Shown: in pieces, positions 24,009 through 32,785 of the stretch
How positions within the stretch are numbered: position 1 is the first letter of the stretch
Layout of the letters: every line of letters begins with the position of its first letter
Origin: Mumia sp050632745
GTDB taxonomy: Bacteria > Actinomycetota > Actinomycetes > Propionibacteriales > Nocardioidaceae
Reading direction: 5' to 3'
DNA length: 64,000 nucleotides
Assembly: GCF_050632745.1 (NCBI RefSeq)
Contig: NZ_JBODSD010000001.1
Coordinates: 930,001-994,000, forward strand
The notes under the pieces: model-generated
The model's input: the letters and a program-made list of their open reading frames with translations, nothing else
Database searches by the model: none
What the model was told of the DNA's origin: nothing
Program-made: the position numbers and the translations under genes

Positions 24009-24851
24009 ATGCGCAGAGCAACGCGTGGCGCCCTCGTCGGCAGCACCTTCGCAGGTGTGGCGCTGGCCCTCGTCGTCCCGGCGCCCGGGGCGGGTGCGAC
24101 CGCCGGCGCCTCGGTCGGAGGAGTGGCCGTCAGCGGTGCGGCCGTCAGCACGACGCCGGCCTCGGCCCCCGCGCGTGCGGCCGCCGCGCCGCGTCCTGCG
24201 GTGGTCGAGCGGGTCGTGATCGGCCACTCCCGCAGGGGGCGCCCGATCCTGGCGTTCCGGCTCGGAGATCCCGAGGCGACGCGGTCGGCGGTGGTGATCG
24301 CGGCGATGCACGGCGACGAGCGCAAGCCGCAGGTGATCCTGCGCAACCTCCGCGACGGCCGCCCGATCACCGGGCTGGACCTGTGGGTGATCCCCAGCGC
24401 CAACCCTGACGGCGTCGCCCGCAAGGCCCGGCGCAACGCCCGGGGCGTGGATCTCAACCGCAACTTCCCGCGGAAGTGGAAGCGGTCGAAGCGGGGACTC
24501 ACCTGGTCCGGGCCCAGCGCAGCCTCGGAGCCGGAGACGAAGGCGATGATGCGGTTCCTCCGCCGGGTGCAGCCGGATCAGGTCGTCTCGTTCCACCAGC
24601 CGCTGTACGGCATCGACACCAGCGGCACCGGCAACCGCCCGCTGGCGCGGCGGCTCGCGAAGCACCTGAAGCTGCCGAAGAAGACGTTCTCCTGCGGCTC
24701 CGGGTGCTACGGCACGATGTCGCAGTGGTTCAACTACCGCCTGGACGGCCAGCTGGTCACCGTCGAGCTGGGGCGCCGTCCGTCGCGCGCGTACCTGACC
24801 CGTACCGCCCCCCGCGGCCTCCTCAAGGCCCTGGGCGGCACCCGCCCCTGA
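24009..24851 (+). CDS. Secreted M14-family zinc carboxypeptidase
   Basis: The 280-aa precursor has a Sec signal peptide (about residues 1-30, ending near ALA-like GAGATAG). An Ala-rich linker and an M14 domain follow: zinc motif HGDE (about residues 99-102), the arginine region NARGVDLNRNFP, the third ligand in SFHQPL, and the catalytic glutamate in VTVELG. It resembles DUF2817/M14 peptidoglycan or murein-peptide amidases (MpaA-like) in size. Action on cell-wall peptides outside the cell is the likely role, but the substrate is inferred. It follows tag by 15 bp. Confidence 0.87.
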   Translation: MRRATRGALVGSTFAGVALALVVPAPGAGATAGASVGGVAVSGAAVSTTPASAPARAAAAPRPAVVERVVIGHSRRGRPILAFRLGDPEATRSAVVIAAMHGDERKPQVILRNLRDGRPITGLDLWVIPSANPDGVARKARRNARGVDLNRNFPRKWKRSKRGLTWSGPSAASEPETKAMMRFLRRVQPDQVVSFHQPLYGIDTSGTGNRPLARRLAKHLKLPKKTFSCGSGCYGTMSQWFNYRLDGQLVTVELGRRPSRAYLTRTAPRGLLKALGGTRP

Positions 24852-24871
24852 CGCCCCGCCCCGCGCCTCCG

Positions 24872-24949
24872 CCCCGTCCGCGTTGTGAAGGGTTCGGTGC
24901 GGAACGGGGCGCCGCGTTCCCCGCGCAACCCTTCACAACGCGGACGGGG
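24872..24949. repeat. Long perfect inverted repeat (23-bp arms) between convergent genes
   Basis: Arms at 24872-24894 and 24927-24949 are exact complements, with a 32-nt spacer that holds a second short inverted repeat (GGAACG at 24901, CGTTCC at 24915). The site lies between the convergent M14 peptidase and enoyl-CoA hydratase genes and could terminate both. The arms are longer than a terminator needs. Confidence 0.85.
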
Positions 24950-24978
24950 GGTGCGGACGGGGGGTGCGGACGGGGGGT
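24940..24978 (+). repeat. 13-bp tandem repeat, three copies
   Basis: The unit GCGGACGGGGGGT is repeated three times without change, beginning inside the right arm of the preceding inverted repeat and ending just before the stop codon of the enoyl-CoA hydratase gene. Confidence 0.9.
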
Positions 24979-24983
24979 GCGGG

Positions 24984-25778
24984 TCAGTGGCCGACGAAGG
25001 TGGGCTTCTCCTTGGCCAGGAACGCGTCGACCGCGGCCTTGTGGTCGTCCGACGCCCCGGTGAGCGCCATCAGCCGCGCCTCGTTCGCGACGGACTCCTG
25101 CAGCGTGTGGCTCGCCGAGAACGCGAGCGCCCGCTTGAGCGATGCGTACGCGAGGGTCGGCCCGCTCGCGAGCCGCGCTGCCAGCTCCCGGACCGTCTCC
25201 GCGAACGCGTCGTCCGGGACCACCTGCGTCGCGAGGCCGAGCTGCAGGGCCTCGTCGGACCGGACCGTACGCGGCAGCAGGAGGAGCTCGGTCGCCTTCG
25301 GCAGGCCGACCAGCCGCTGCAGCGTCCACGACGCGCCGGTGTCGGCCGAGAGCGCGATGCCGGCGAAGGCCAGGTTGTAGCCGGCCGACTCCGCGAGGAT
25401 CCGGAAGTCCGCCGCGAAGGCGATCGACGCCCCGGCGCCGGCGGCGATGCCGTTCACGGCGGCGATCACCGGCTTCGGCATCGAGGTGATCGCGAGGACC
25501 ATCGGGTTGTAGTGCTCCTCGACGGTGCTGCTCAGCTGACCGCCCTCCCGCATCTGCGCGACGTGCTCCTTCAGGTCCTGGCCGGCGCTGAACGAGCGGC
25601 CGGAGCCGGTCAGGACGACGCAGCGCACGGCGTCGTCGGCAGCGGCGGCGTGGAGGAAGTCACGGAAGGCGACCTTGGTCAGGACGTCGAACGAGTTGAG
25701 CACGTCGGGGCGCGACAACGTGATCGTCGCGACGCCGCCGGAGACCTCGTAGGAGACGGGTGCTTCGGTTTCGGTCAT
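24984..25778 (-). CDS. Enoyl-CoA hydratase/isomerase family protein
   Basis: The 264-aa crotonase-fold protein has the oxyanion-hole strand SFSAGQDLKEH, the second motif AVNGIAAGAGASIAFAADFR, and GIALSADTGASWTLQRLVGL. At the usual catalytic Glu positions the residues differ from classical enoyl-CoA hydratase (Ala/Asp-rich). It could be a PaaG/PaaB-type isomerase or another crotonase instead of a beta-oxidation hydratase. ATG 25778 is chosen over an upstream start at 25796 because conserved sequence begins after it. The gene is monocistronic and diverges from the DUF3117 gene. Confidence 0.88.
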   Translation of the reverse strand: MTETEAPVSYEVSGGVATITLSRPDVLNSFDVLTKVAFRDFLHAAAADDAVRCVVLTGSGRSFSAGQDLKEHVAQMREGGQLSSTVEEHYNPMVLAITSMPKPVIAAVNGIAAGAGASIAFAADFRILAESAGYNLAFAGIALSADTGASWTLQRLVGLPKATELLLLPRTVRSDEALQLGLATQVVPDDAFAETVRELAARLASGPTLAYASLKRALAFSASHTLQESVANEARLMALTGASDDHKAAVDAFLAKEKPTFVGH

Positions 25779-25795
25779 GGCGTCAGTCTGCCGCA

Positions 25796-25825
25796 TTCAC
25801 TCCTGACGCCGCCGTGGGCGATAAT
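25796..25825 (+). promoter_or_regulatory. Promoter of the DUF3117 gene
   Basis: TTCACT at 25796-25801 and GATAAT at 25820-25825 are separated by 18 bp, close to the standard vegetative -35/-10 pattern. They lie 53 bp before the ATG, giving a normal leader, unlike most promoters in this window. Confidence 0.5.
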
Positions 25826-25878
25826 GGACGCATTCAAGGTGCACGCGCCCGCGCTGCGCACGGAGGAGAGGGGAACGC

Positions 25879-26040
25879 ATGGCGGCCATGAAGCCTCGGA
25901 CCGGGGACGGTCCGCTGGAGGTCACCAAGGAAGGACGCTGCATCGTGATGCGGGTCCCGCTCGAAGGTGGAGGACGACTCGTCGTCGAGCTGACGAACGA
26001 CGAGGCATCCGACCTCGGCGACGCCCTGAAGGCTGTCTGA
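25879..26040 (+). CDS. DUF3117 miniprotein
   Basis: The 53-aa protein begins MAAMKPRTGDGPLEVTKEG and continues GRCIVMRVPLEGGGRLVVEL, the hallmark of DUF3117. That family is very strongly conserved across actinobacteria and has no known function (Rv1211 is the mycobacterial counterpart, in the same genomic neighbourhood after tag). It folds as a small beta-rich unit by prediction. ATG 25879 follows GAGAGGGG. It abuts the next gene with no gap. Confidence 0.93.
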   Translation: MAAMKPRTGDGPLEVTKEGRCIVMRVPLEGGGRLVVELTNDEASDLGDALKAV

Positions 26041-26391
26041 GTGGCCTCGCAGCCCGGGCTGACCGTCCGCTGGTCCCTGCGTGACGCCCCCGTCGACACG
26101 CTGGACCGGCTGAAGGCCTATGTCCGGGACACCTCCCACGAGCGGTTCTCCGGCATGGACGGACTCGCGTACAAGACCTGGCGCGCTCACGAGGGTGCGT
26201 GGTTCGAGGGCGTGTACGTGTTCGTCGACGACGCTGCCCGTGCTGCGTTCCAGGAGTCGTTCGCCGCCACGGCGGACACGGCACCCGGGTCGCAGATCAT
26301 CGGCAGCGGCCCGGAGCTGATCGAGGAGTGCGAGGTCGTCGCGATCGCGGAAGGCGCGGCGGGCTTCAAGCCCACCCCGTCGTTCGCCTGA
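26041..26391 (+). CDS. Small YdhR-like (dimeric alpha-beta barrel) protein
   Basis: The 116-aa protein starts at a GTG directly after the DUF3117 stop. The pattern of strands and helices (TVRWSLRDAP ... DGLAYKTWRAHEGAWFEGVY, then VFVDDAARAAFQESFA) is that of the dimeric alpha-beta barrel, YdhR/antibiotic-biosynthesis-monooxygenase type. No catalytic activity is proven for YdhR. Tight spacing suggests cotranscription with DUF3117. Confidence 0.75.
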   Translation: MASQPGLTVRWSLRDAPVDTLDRLKAYVRDTSHERFSGMDGLAYKTWRAHEGAWFEGVYVFVDDAARAAFQESFAATADTAPGSQIIGSGPELIEECEVVAIAEGAAGFKPTPSFA

Positions 26392-26397
26392 TCCGCC

Positions 26398-26455
26398 GAG
26401 GTCCCCGTCGCGGGCCCACCGCAGCACTGTGCGGCGGGCCCGAGACGGGGATCTC
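26398..26455. terminator. Bidirectional hairpin terminator between convergent genes
   Basis: Arms of 26 nt (26398-26423 and 26430-26455) pair with three mismatches around a 6-nt loop in the 99-bp gap between the YdhR-like gene and the hydrolase-glycosyltransferase gene. Confidence 0.7.
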
Positions 26456-26490
26456 GTGCGCGTACCGACCCCGTGAGCCGCTCGGCACCC

Positions 26491-28641
26491 TCAGAGGAGG
26501 TCGGCGAGCAGGGCTGCGGCCCGTTCGGCGCCGTCGGTCTCGACCGCCCGGCCCGACGGCGTACGCCGCACCTCCCCGAGCAGCGCCGCTGCGAGCCGGT
26601 CGGGATCACCGGCCTCCTCGTACGCGAGGCGCCGACCCGCGCCGTACTGCGCGAGCCGGTGCGGCACGTGCACGCCCTGCTCGAAGTGGTGGCGCAGCGG
26701 CACGTAGACGAACGGCACGCGCTGCGCCGTGAGCTCCATGCACGTCGTCAGACCGCCCTGGACCAGGGCGACGTCCGCCGACCCGAGGTGGCGGTAGAGG
26801 TCCGGCACGAACCCCCGCACCCGGACGCCACGCCGGCGGGGCAGGGAGCGCGGGTCGATCCGCGGCCCTGTGACGAGCAGGAACCGCAGCCGCGGCTCGG
26901 CACGCCGGATCCTGGGGACGGCGTCGAGGACGCGGTGGAGCAGGCCGCCGCCGACGCCTGAGCCGCCGACCGTCACCACGCACAGCAGCTCGTCCTCGGC
27001 CACCCCCAGCGACGCCCGCACGGCGGCGCGGTCGGCCGGGCTCACCGGCTCGAACCCCGTGACGTAGCCGGTGAACGCGAAGTTCTGCTCCGTCCAGTCG
27101 CGGATCCCGGGCAGCCCGGGACCGAAGGGCTCCTCGATCACGTCCGCGGGGTTGCCGACGAACAGCGACCGGTCGCGGACCCGCTCGAGCCGCGCCCGGT
27201 GCTCGAGCATCTCGGCGTTGTAGTCCGCGGTGAGCGCCGCCTCGGCGTCGCCGCCGTCGGGCATCGGCACCCACCCGACGAAGTCGGTCAGCCACGCGAA
27301 CGCGAAGCGCTTGAGCTCGGGGTTCTCGTGGAGGAAGTAGTCGACGTCCCAGGCCTCGTCGCCGACCACGAGGTCGTACGGCTCTGCAGTCACGACGTCG
27401 TCGAAGACGCCGAAGTTGGCGACGAGGATCTCGTCCATCCGGCGGATCGCCTGGAAGGCGTGCAGGTCGTGCTCGGCGGCCTCGTCCTCGACGTGGGTGC
27501 ACTCGCTGGCCAGCGCGGCCGAGGCGGGATGGACGCGCTCGCCCGCCCGCTCGAGGACGCCGGTCGCCGGCGGCTCGGTCAGCCAGTCCACCTGGAGGTC
27601 CGGGTGGCGCTTGCGCAGCGCGTCGGCGATCGCCAGGTCGCGCCGCACGTGGCCCAGCCCGATCGGCGAGGTGAGGAACAGCGCCCGGCGCTGGCGCCGC
27701 AGCGACCGGGTCCACGTCACAGCCGTCGGCCGCGTGTCCGGCCACAGCCGCGCGAGGAAGTCTCCGATCGCACGGTTGACCGCGACCGGGGTGCGGGTGT
27801 GCGTGGCGTGCCCGCCACCGGCGATCGTCAGCAGCGACCCGCCCGTGGTCTCGGCGAGCGCGACGCCCTCGGCGTACGGGCGTACGTGGTCGTCGTCGCC
27901 GTGGACCACGAGCACCGGGACGTCGACCTGCGCGACGCGCGCCGCGAACCCAGGATCGCGGCAGACCGTCCGCGCGAGCTCGGTCTCGACGAGCCGCTCG
28001 GGCTCGATCTCGTGACCCCACGCGACGCAGTCCTCGATCTGCTTCGTCGAGTGCGGCTCGGTGTACATCCGCCCGAAGAAGAACCGCAGGAACGCGTCGT
28101 AGTCGCCGTGCAGCCAGTTGTGCCGGTTGTACTGAGCCCAGCCCGCCGGTGGCGTACGCGCTCCGTCCGCGTCGTCGGGAGGTTCGGCCAGGAACACGTT
28201 CGAGTCGCGCTCCTTGATGCCGGGCACCAACCCCAGCGCGGACCCGAGGGCCACGACGCCGGCGACCCGCTGGGGCGCCTCGAGCGCCAGCGCGAGCGAC
28301 CATGCGACGCCGCAGGAGAATCCGACCACGGCGACCTGGCCTTCTGTCGTGCCGCGGCTGGTCGCGTCGAGCACCGCCAGCGCGTCCGCGACGAACTCCT
28401 CGTCGGCGTACGCGAGCTCGCCGACGGGGTGGTCCGACGCGCCGGACCCACGGCCGTCGAACGTGACGACGCGGTAGCGCCGCGCCAGGTACGGCACCTG
28501 CGCCTTCCACGACCGCGACGAGATGATCGACCACGTGGGCATGAGCAGGACGGTGTGCGGGGCGTCCCCGAACACCTCGTACGCCACCCGCACGCCGTCG
28601 CGCTCGACGAAGCCCGTGCTGTCCGGCTCCCTCGCCCGCAT
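26491..28641 (-). CDS. Fused alpha/beta-hydrolase and MurG/UGT-type glycosyltransferase
   Basis: The 716-aa single chain has two enzyme domains. Residues 1-310 form an alpha/beta hydrolase: nucleophile elbow GFSCGV with Ser-109, FDGRGSGASD, acid region VVHGDDDHVRPYAEG near 255, and His in GGGHATHTR near 285. From about 325 to 716 a GT-B glycosyltransferase begins with FLTSPIGLGHVRRDLAIADA and has the C-terminal donor-site region DVALVQGGLTTCMELTAQRV, as in macrolide/MurG-type transferases. A short Arg-rich linker joins them. The fusion implies sequential action on one substrate, perhaps ester or lactone handling and glycosylation. The upstream methyltransferase and LuxR regulator hint at a small natural-product or lipid-modification locus. 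ATG 28641 is preceded by GGGGAAGG. Confidence 0.85.
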   Translation of the reverse strand: MRAREPDSTGFVERDGVRVAYEVFGDAPHTVLLMPTWSIISSRSWKAQVPYLARRYRVVTFDGRGSGASDHPVGELAYADEEFVADALAVLDATSRGTTEGQVAVVGFSCGVAWSLALALEAPQRVAGVVALGSALGLVPGIKERDSNVFLAEPPDDADGARTPPAGWAQYNRHNWLHGDYDAFLRFFFGRMYTEPHSTKQIEDCVAWGHEIEPERLVETELARTVCRDPGFAARVAQVDVPVLVVHGDDDHVRPYAEGVALAETTGGSLLTIAGGGHATHTRTPVAVNRAIGDFLARLWPDTRPTAVTWTRSLRRQRRALFLTSPIGLGHVRRDLAIADALRKRHPDLQVDWLTEPPATGVLERAGERVHPASAALASECTHVEDEAAEHDLHAFQAIRRMDEILVANFGVFDDVVTAEPYDLVVGDEAWDVDYFLHENPELKRFAFAWLTDFVGWVPMPDGGDAEAALTADYNAEMLEHRARLERVRDRSLFVGNPADVIEEPFGPGLPGIRDWTEQNFAFTGYVTGFEPVSPADRAAVRASLGVAEDELLCVVTVGGSGVGGGLLHRVLDAVPRIRRAEPRLRFLLVTGPRIDPRSLPRRRGVRVRGFVPDLYRHLGSADVALVQGGLTTCMELTAQRVPFVYVPLRHHFEQGVHVPHRLAQYGAGRRLAYEEAGDPDRLAAALLGEVRRTPSGRAVETDGAERAAALLADLL

Positions 28642-28661
28642 CCTTCCCCCTCCGTCGTACG

Positions 28662-28702
28662 GCCGCCGCACCCAGTCTGCGCCTGCAGACGGGTGCGACG
28701 GC
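28662..28702 (-). terminator. Hairpin terminator after the methyltransferase gene
   Basis: GCCGCCGCACCCAGTCTGC (28662-28680) pairs with 28685-28702 with one bulge across a very short loop. It lies between the methyltransferase stop and the start of the downstream hydrolase-glycosyltransferase gene, so it may attenuate read-through between the two. Confidence 0.5.
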
Positions 28703-28734
28703 CCGAGCTTGTCAGCCGTGGTGACGGCCCGACG

Positions 28735-29811
28735 TCACTTGCGCACCGCGAGGACACGGTGGAAGGGCGTCTCCGCCACGGACGCGAACTGCGTGAACCC
28801 GGCCGCCGACGTGATCTCGCGGATCTTCGCCGGACCCGCCTGCGTCCCGATCGCCAGGCCGACCTCCTGCGAGAGCGAGGCCGGAGTGCAGAGCAGCGTC
28901 GAGAAGCCGTAGTACGCCCGGCCGACCGGCGTGAGGTTGTCCTCGACCCGGTCGCCGGCCATCGGCTCGACGATCATCCACACACCGTCGTCGGCGAGCG
29001 CGCCGTACACGTGCCGGGCGGCTCCGACCGGGTCACCCATGTCGTGGAGTGCGTCGAACGTCGTCACGACGTCGTACGCGCCCTCGCCGAGCCGCTGGGC
29101 CGACGTGACCTCGAACTGGACGCGGTCGGCCACGCCCGCGGACTCGGCGCGCTCCCGAGCGACGTCGATCGACGCGGCGTGGTAGTCCGACCCGACGAAC
29201 GTCGAGCGCGGGAACGCCTCGGCCATGAGGATCGTCGACGACCCGTGGCCGCAGCCGATGTCGGCGACCGAGGCGCCCTCGCGGAGCTTGTCCGCGACGC
29301 CCGCGGCCGGCAGCCACGCGTCGACGAGGTACGCCAGGTAGCTGGGGCGGAAGAAGCGCTCGCACCCGACGTGGACGTCGGAGTTGTGCTCGTGCCACCC
29401 GACGCCGGCCTCGTCCCGCGCCGCCTCGACGACCCGTTCGGCGTCGGCGACGGTCCCCAGCGCGATCTGGAAGAGCCCCGGCAGGAACGCCGGGCTGTTC
29501 TCGTCGGTGAGCGCGATCGCGTGCTCGGCCGGCAACGCGTACCGGCCGGTGTCGGGCTCGTAGCGGACGAACGCGCCCGCCGCCTGGGCGTTGAGCCACT
29601 CACGGGCGTACGGCTCGGCCGTTCCCGTCCGCTCGGCGAGCTCCGACGGCGTGAGCGGTCCTCCTTCGGCCAGGGCGCGGTAGTAGCCGAGCTTGTCGCC
29701 GAGCACCACCAGCGCCGCGTTGAGCGTCGCGCCGACCTCGTCCACGGCGCGGAAGACGAAGGACATCAGGACGTCCTCGTCAATCGATGCAGCATCGATC
29801 TGTGCGGTCAT
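28735..29811 (-). CDS. Class I SAM-dependent methyltransferase with N-terminal winged helix
   Basis: The 358-aa protein has an N-terminal helical/winged-helix region (about 20-95; LTPSELAERTGTAEPYAREW) as in O-methyltransferases. A Rossmann domain follows with the SAM-binding loop ADIGCGHGSS (183-192), VGSDYHAASIDVAR and DVVTTFDALHDMGDP. It resembles mycobacterial Rv2258c-type methyltransferases. The acceptor is unknown. It is transcribed divergently from the LuxR-type regulator across 125 bp and precedes the hydrolase-glycosyltransferase gene on the same strand, so regulation by that neighbour is a fair guess. Confidence 0.88.
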   Translation of the reverse strand: MTAQIDAASIDEDVLMSFVFRAVDEVGATLNAALVVLGDKLGYYRALAEGGPLTPSELAERTGTAEPYAREWLNAQAAGAFVRYEPDTGRYALPAEHAIALTDENSPAFLPGLFQIALGTVADAERVVEAARDEAGVGWHEHNSDVHVGCERFFRPSYLAYLVDAWLPAAGVADKLREGASVADIGCGHGSSTILMAEAFPRSTFVGSDYHAASIDVARERAESAGVADRVQFEVTSAQRLGEGAYDVVTTFDALHDMGDPVGAARHVYGALADDGVWMIVEPMAGDRVEDNLTPVGRAYYGFSTLLCTPASLSQEVGLAIGTQAGPAKIREITSAAGFTQFASVAETPFHRVLAVRK

Positions 29812-29924
29812 GTCACCCTCCTCGGTGATCTGCGTTGCCGTGACGCTACGAAGCGGCGTTGCGCCGTCGCATCCGGTGACCCCCCTGGTTCACCAAGCCG
29901 GACCCCGAGGACCCCGGGGATGGC

Positions 29925-29930
29925 TAGCCT
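29925..29930 (+). promoter_or_regulatory. -10 hexamer (TAGCCT) for the LuxR-type regulator
   Basis: TAGCCT ends 6 nt before ATG 29937, giving a leaderless start. Confidence 0.5.
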
Positions 29931-29936
29931 CGGACC

Positions 29937-32681
29937 ATGCTCGTCGGACGGGCGCGGGAGAGGTCCGCGATCGCCGCGCTGCTGTCCCGTGCGCGCCTCG
30001 GGACGAGCGGCGTGCTCGTGGTCGTCGGCGAGGCGGGGATCGGCAAGTCCACGCTCCTGGCCCACGCGCGGATGGAGGCGTCGCCGGACACGCTGGTCCT
30101 CGCGGCGTCCGGCGCCGTGCCCGAGCGGGACCTCCCGTTCGCCGGTCTCGCGCAGCTGCTCCGGCCGCTGCTGGACCAGGTCGACACGCTCCCGCCGGTG
30201 CAGTCCGAGGCCCTGGCGCAGGCGCTGGCGCTGCGTCCGGGGAGCCCGGGCGAGGGCGGGACGGGGGAGCGTTTCGCGATCTCTGCCGCCACGCTGGGAC
30301 TGATCAGCCGGGCGGCCGAGAACCAGCCGCTGCTCCTCCTCGTGGACGACCTGCACCATCTCGACCGGCCCTCGGCCGACGCCATCCTCTTCACCGCGCG
30401 CCGGCTGCTCACCGACGCCGTCGCCGTCCTCGTCGCGACCCGTCCCGACGCCGGGGTCGACGACCTCGTGGCCGACCTCGACCAGCTCGCGGTCTCCGGT
30501 CTCTCGGAGGACGAGTGCGGTGCTCTTGTGGAGGACGGTGCCCTCAGCCGCGCCCAGGTCGCTCGGCTGCACCAGGTCAGCGGCGGCAACCCGCTCGCGG
30601 TCCTGGAGATGGCACGCGTCCCGGACGCGCTCGCGCAGGACCTGGGCGCGGTCCCGGTCCCGCGGCTGATCGAGCGCGCGTTCGTCGCGCTGCTCGACCC
30701 GCTGTCGGGGCCCGCGCGCACGACCCTCACGGTGGCGGCCCTGGCCGGCGACGTCGACCTCGCGACGCTGGGCCGGGCGAGCGCGGCGGTCGGGGGCTCC
30801 CTCGCGGACCTCGACGAGGCGCAGCGCAGAGGCGTGGCGGTCGTCGACGCCGACCGGGTGGCGTTCGACCACCCGCTGATGCGGGCATCGATCGTGCAGG
30901 CGACGGACCCGGCGCTGCGGCGGCGCATCCACCGTGCGCTGGCCGACGCGTTGCCGGCCGGCGACCTCGACCGGCGTGCCCTGCACCTGTCCGCGGCGAC
31001 GATCGGGCCCGACCCGGAGGCGGCGACCGTGCTCGACGAGGCGGCCACGTCCGCGGCCCGCCGTCGCGCGTACGCGGTGGCCGCGGGCTGGGGGGAGCGC
31101 GCGGCGCACGCGAGCGACGACCCGGTCGAGCGCGCGCGCAGGCTCGTTCTCGCCGGCGAGCACGCCTGGCTCGGCGGGTTGGCCGACCGTGCCCTGGAGA
31201 TCTTCGGCGAGGCTGCGGCCGGGGCGCCGTCGGAGCAGGCGCGCCGTCGGGCCCAGGCGCTGCGCGGCGTGGTGAGCGCACGGTGCGGCTCGCTCGTCGA
31301 GGCACGCGACCTGCTCCTCGAGACGACCGGCGAGGTCGCGTCGGACGACCCCGACACCGCGGTCCTCCTGCTCGCCGAGGCCGTCTACGCGTGCGTGTAC
31401 CTCTGCGACGCCCCTGCCGTGCGGACGGCGGTCGCGCGGCTCGACGCCCTCCGGGAGCGGGCGCAGCACCCGCGGAGCCGCGTGCTGGGCGACCTCGCCG
31501 CCGGGATCGGCCGGGTGATGGTCGGGGAGGGCGACGCCGGTGCCGACCGGATCCGGCGGGCCGTCGAGGCGTCGGAGACCGACGCCCTCGTCGAGGACCC
31601 GCGCTGGCGCGCCTGGATGCTGCTCGGGCCGATGTGGTTGCGCGAGTCCGGGGACACGCGTGCGCTGATGGACGCGGTCGTGATCGACGCGCGCGAGCGG
31701 GCGGCCGCGGGCACGCTTCCCTTCCTGCTGTTCCACGCCGCGCGCGACGACGCGGCGACCGACCGGTGGACCTCGGCAGAGGCCTCGTACCGGGAGGCGA
31801 TCGCCCTCGCCCGCGAGTCCGGGCAGCGCACCGACGAGGCGATCTCCCGCGCCGGTCTGGTGTGGCTGCTGGCACGGCGAGGCCGCGAGGACGCGATGCG
31901 CGCGGAGGCGGAGGAGGCCGAACGCCAGTGCGTGCGCAGCCGGCTCAACTTCGGCAAGGCCTGGCTCCGGTTCGCGTGGGGCGACCTCGCGTCCGGGCTC
32001 GGCCGGTACGAGGAGGCCGTCGAGCGCTACCGGGGCCAGCAGGCGCTCGTGCGCCACCTCGGCATCGACGACGCCGACCTCTCACCGGCGCCGGAGCTGG
32101 TCGACAGCCTGGTGCGCGTCGGCGACCTCGACGCGGCACGGGCCGAGGCGGAGGCGTTCGAGCGGCTCGCGGAGGCGAAGGGTCAGCCGTGGTCGAGGGC
32201 CCGCGCGCACCGCGCCCTCGCGATCGCCGGGATCGACGCCGAGGAGCGGTACGCCGCGGCGCTGGCCGAGCACGCGCACAGCCCGGACACGTACGAACGG
32301 GCACGGACGCAGCTGGCGTACGGGGCCTTCCTGAGGCGGGGCCGCCGGCGAGCGGAGGCGCGGGAGCAGCTCCGCGCGGCGCTCGACACCTTCGACCGCC
32401 TGACGGCGGCGCCCTGGGCGGAGCAGGCGTCCGCGGAGCTGGCCGCGACGGGGGAGCGGGTCCAGCGCCGGGCGACGGGTGCGGAGCAGCCCCTGACCCC
32501 GCAGGAGCTCCAGGTGGCGCGGCTCCTGGGCGGCGGGCGTACGACGCGGGAGGCGGCCGCGGCGCTGTTCCTGAGCCCGAAGACGGTCGAGTACCACTTG
32601 CGGCACGTCTACATCAAGCTCGGGATCTCGTCCCGGGCGGAGCTGGCCGAGCGGCTCAGCGAGGACGCCGAGCTCCGGTGA
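29937..32681 (+). CDS. Large LuxR-family (LAL-type) ATPase regulator
   Basis: The 914-aa protein starts immediately with an AAA/STAND-type ATPase: Walker A GEAGIGKST (31-39) and Walker B LLLLVDDLHHLD near 140. A long TPR-like helical middle (about 330-820) and a C-terminal LuxR helix-turn-helix follow (LTPQELQVARLLGGGRTTRE, FLSPKTVEYHLRHVYIKLGI). This is the MalT/LAL layout, in which an inducer and ATP promote oligomerisation and activation. Such genes often sit beside the operon they control, here the divergent methyltransferase and fused hydrolase-glycosyltransferase genes. The inducer is unknown. Confidence 0.92.
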   Translation: MLVGRARERSAIAALLSRARLGTSGVLVVVGEAGIGKSTLLAHARMEASPDTLVLAASGAVPERDLPFAGLAQLLRPLLDQVDTLPPVQSEALAQALALRPGSPGEGGTGERFAISAATLGLISRAAENQPLLLLVDDLHHLDRPSADAILFTARRLLTDAVAVLVATRPDAGVDDLVADLDQLAVSGLSEDECGALVEDGALSRAQVARLHQVSGGNPLAVLEMARVPDALAQDLGAVPVPRLIERAFVALLDPLSGPARTTLTVAALAGDVDLATLGRASAAVGGSLADLDEAQRRGVAVVDADRVAFDHPLMRASIVQATDPALRRRIHRALADALPAGDLDRRALHLSAATIGPDPEAATVLDEAATSAARRRAYAVAAGWGERAAHASDDPVERARRLVLAGEHAWLGGLADRALEIFGEAAAGAPSEQARRRAQALRGVVSARCGSLVEARDLLLETTGEVASDDPDTAVLLLAEAVYACVYLCDAPAVRTAVARLDALRERAQHPRSRVLGDLAAGIGRVMVGEGDAGADRIRRAVEASETDALVEDPRWRAWMLLGPMWLRESGDTRALMDAVVIDARERAAAGTLPFLLFHAARDDAATDRWTSAEASYREAIALARESGQRTDEAISRAGLVWLLARRGREDAMRAEAEEAERQCVRSRLNFGKAWLRFAWGDLASGLGRYEEAVERYRGQQALVRHLGIDDADLSPAPELVDSLVRVGDLDAARAEAEAFERLAEAKGQPWSRARAHRALAIAGIDAEERYAAALAEHAHSPDTYERARTQLAYGAFLRRGRRRAEAREQLRAALDTFDRLTAAPWAEQASAELAATGERVQRRATGAEQPLTPQELQVARLLGGGRTTREAAAALFLSPKTVEYHLRHVYIKLGISSRAELAERLSEDAELR

Positions 32682-32714
32682 CGCCTGCCCCGGCCCTCCC
32701 CTTCCCGGCACGTG

Positions 32715-32753
32715 CGCCAGTGGTCACCGCCGCCGACGCGGTGACCACAGGCG
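32715..32753. terminator. Bidirectional hairpin terminator between convergent genes
   Basis: Arms at 32715-32730 and 32738-32753 (core GTGGTCACCGC and complement) pair over 16 bp with one mismatch around a 7-nt loop. They lie between the regulator and O-methyltransferase stops. Confidence 0.7.
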
Positions 32754-32785
32754 AACCGACGCGCGGCGAAGGGCAGGGTTGGAGC

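Noticed and set aside
26491..32681. A full biosynthetic gene cluster
   Set aside because: Only a hydrolase-glycosyltransferase, a methyltransferase and a regulator are present. No core synthase (PKS, NRPS, terpene or RiPP) is visible, so only a tailoring-type cassette is claimed.
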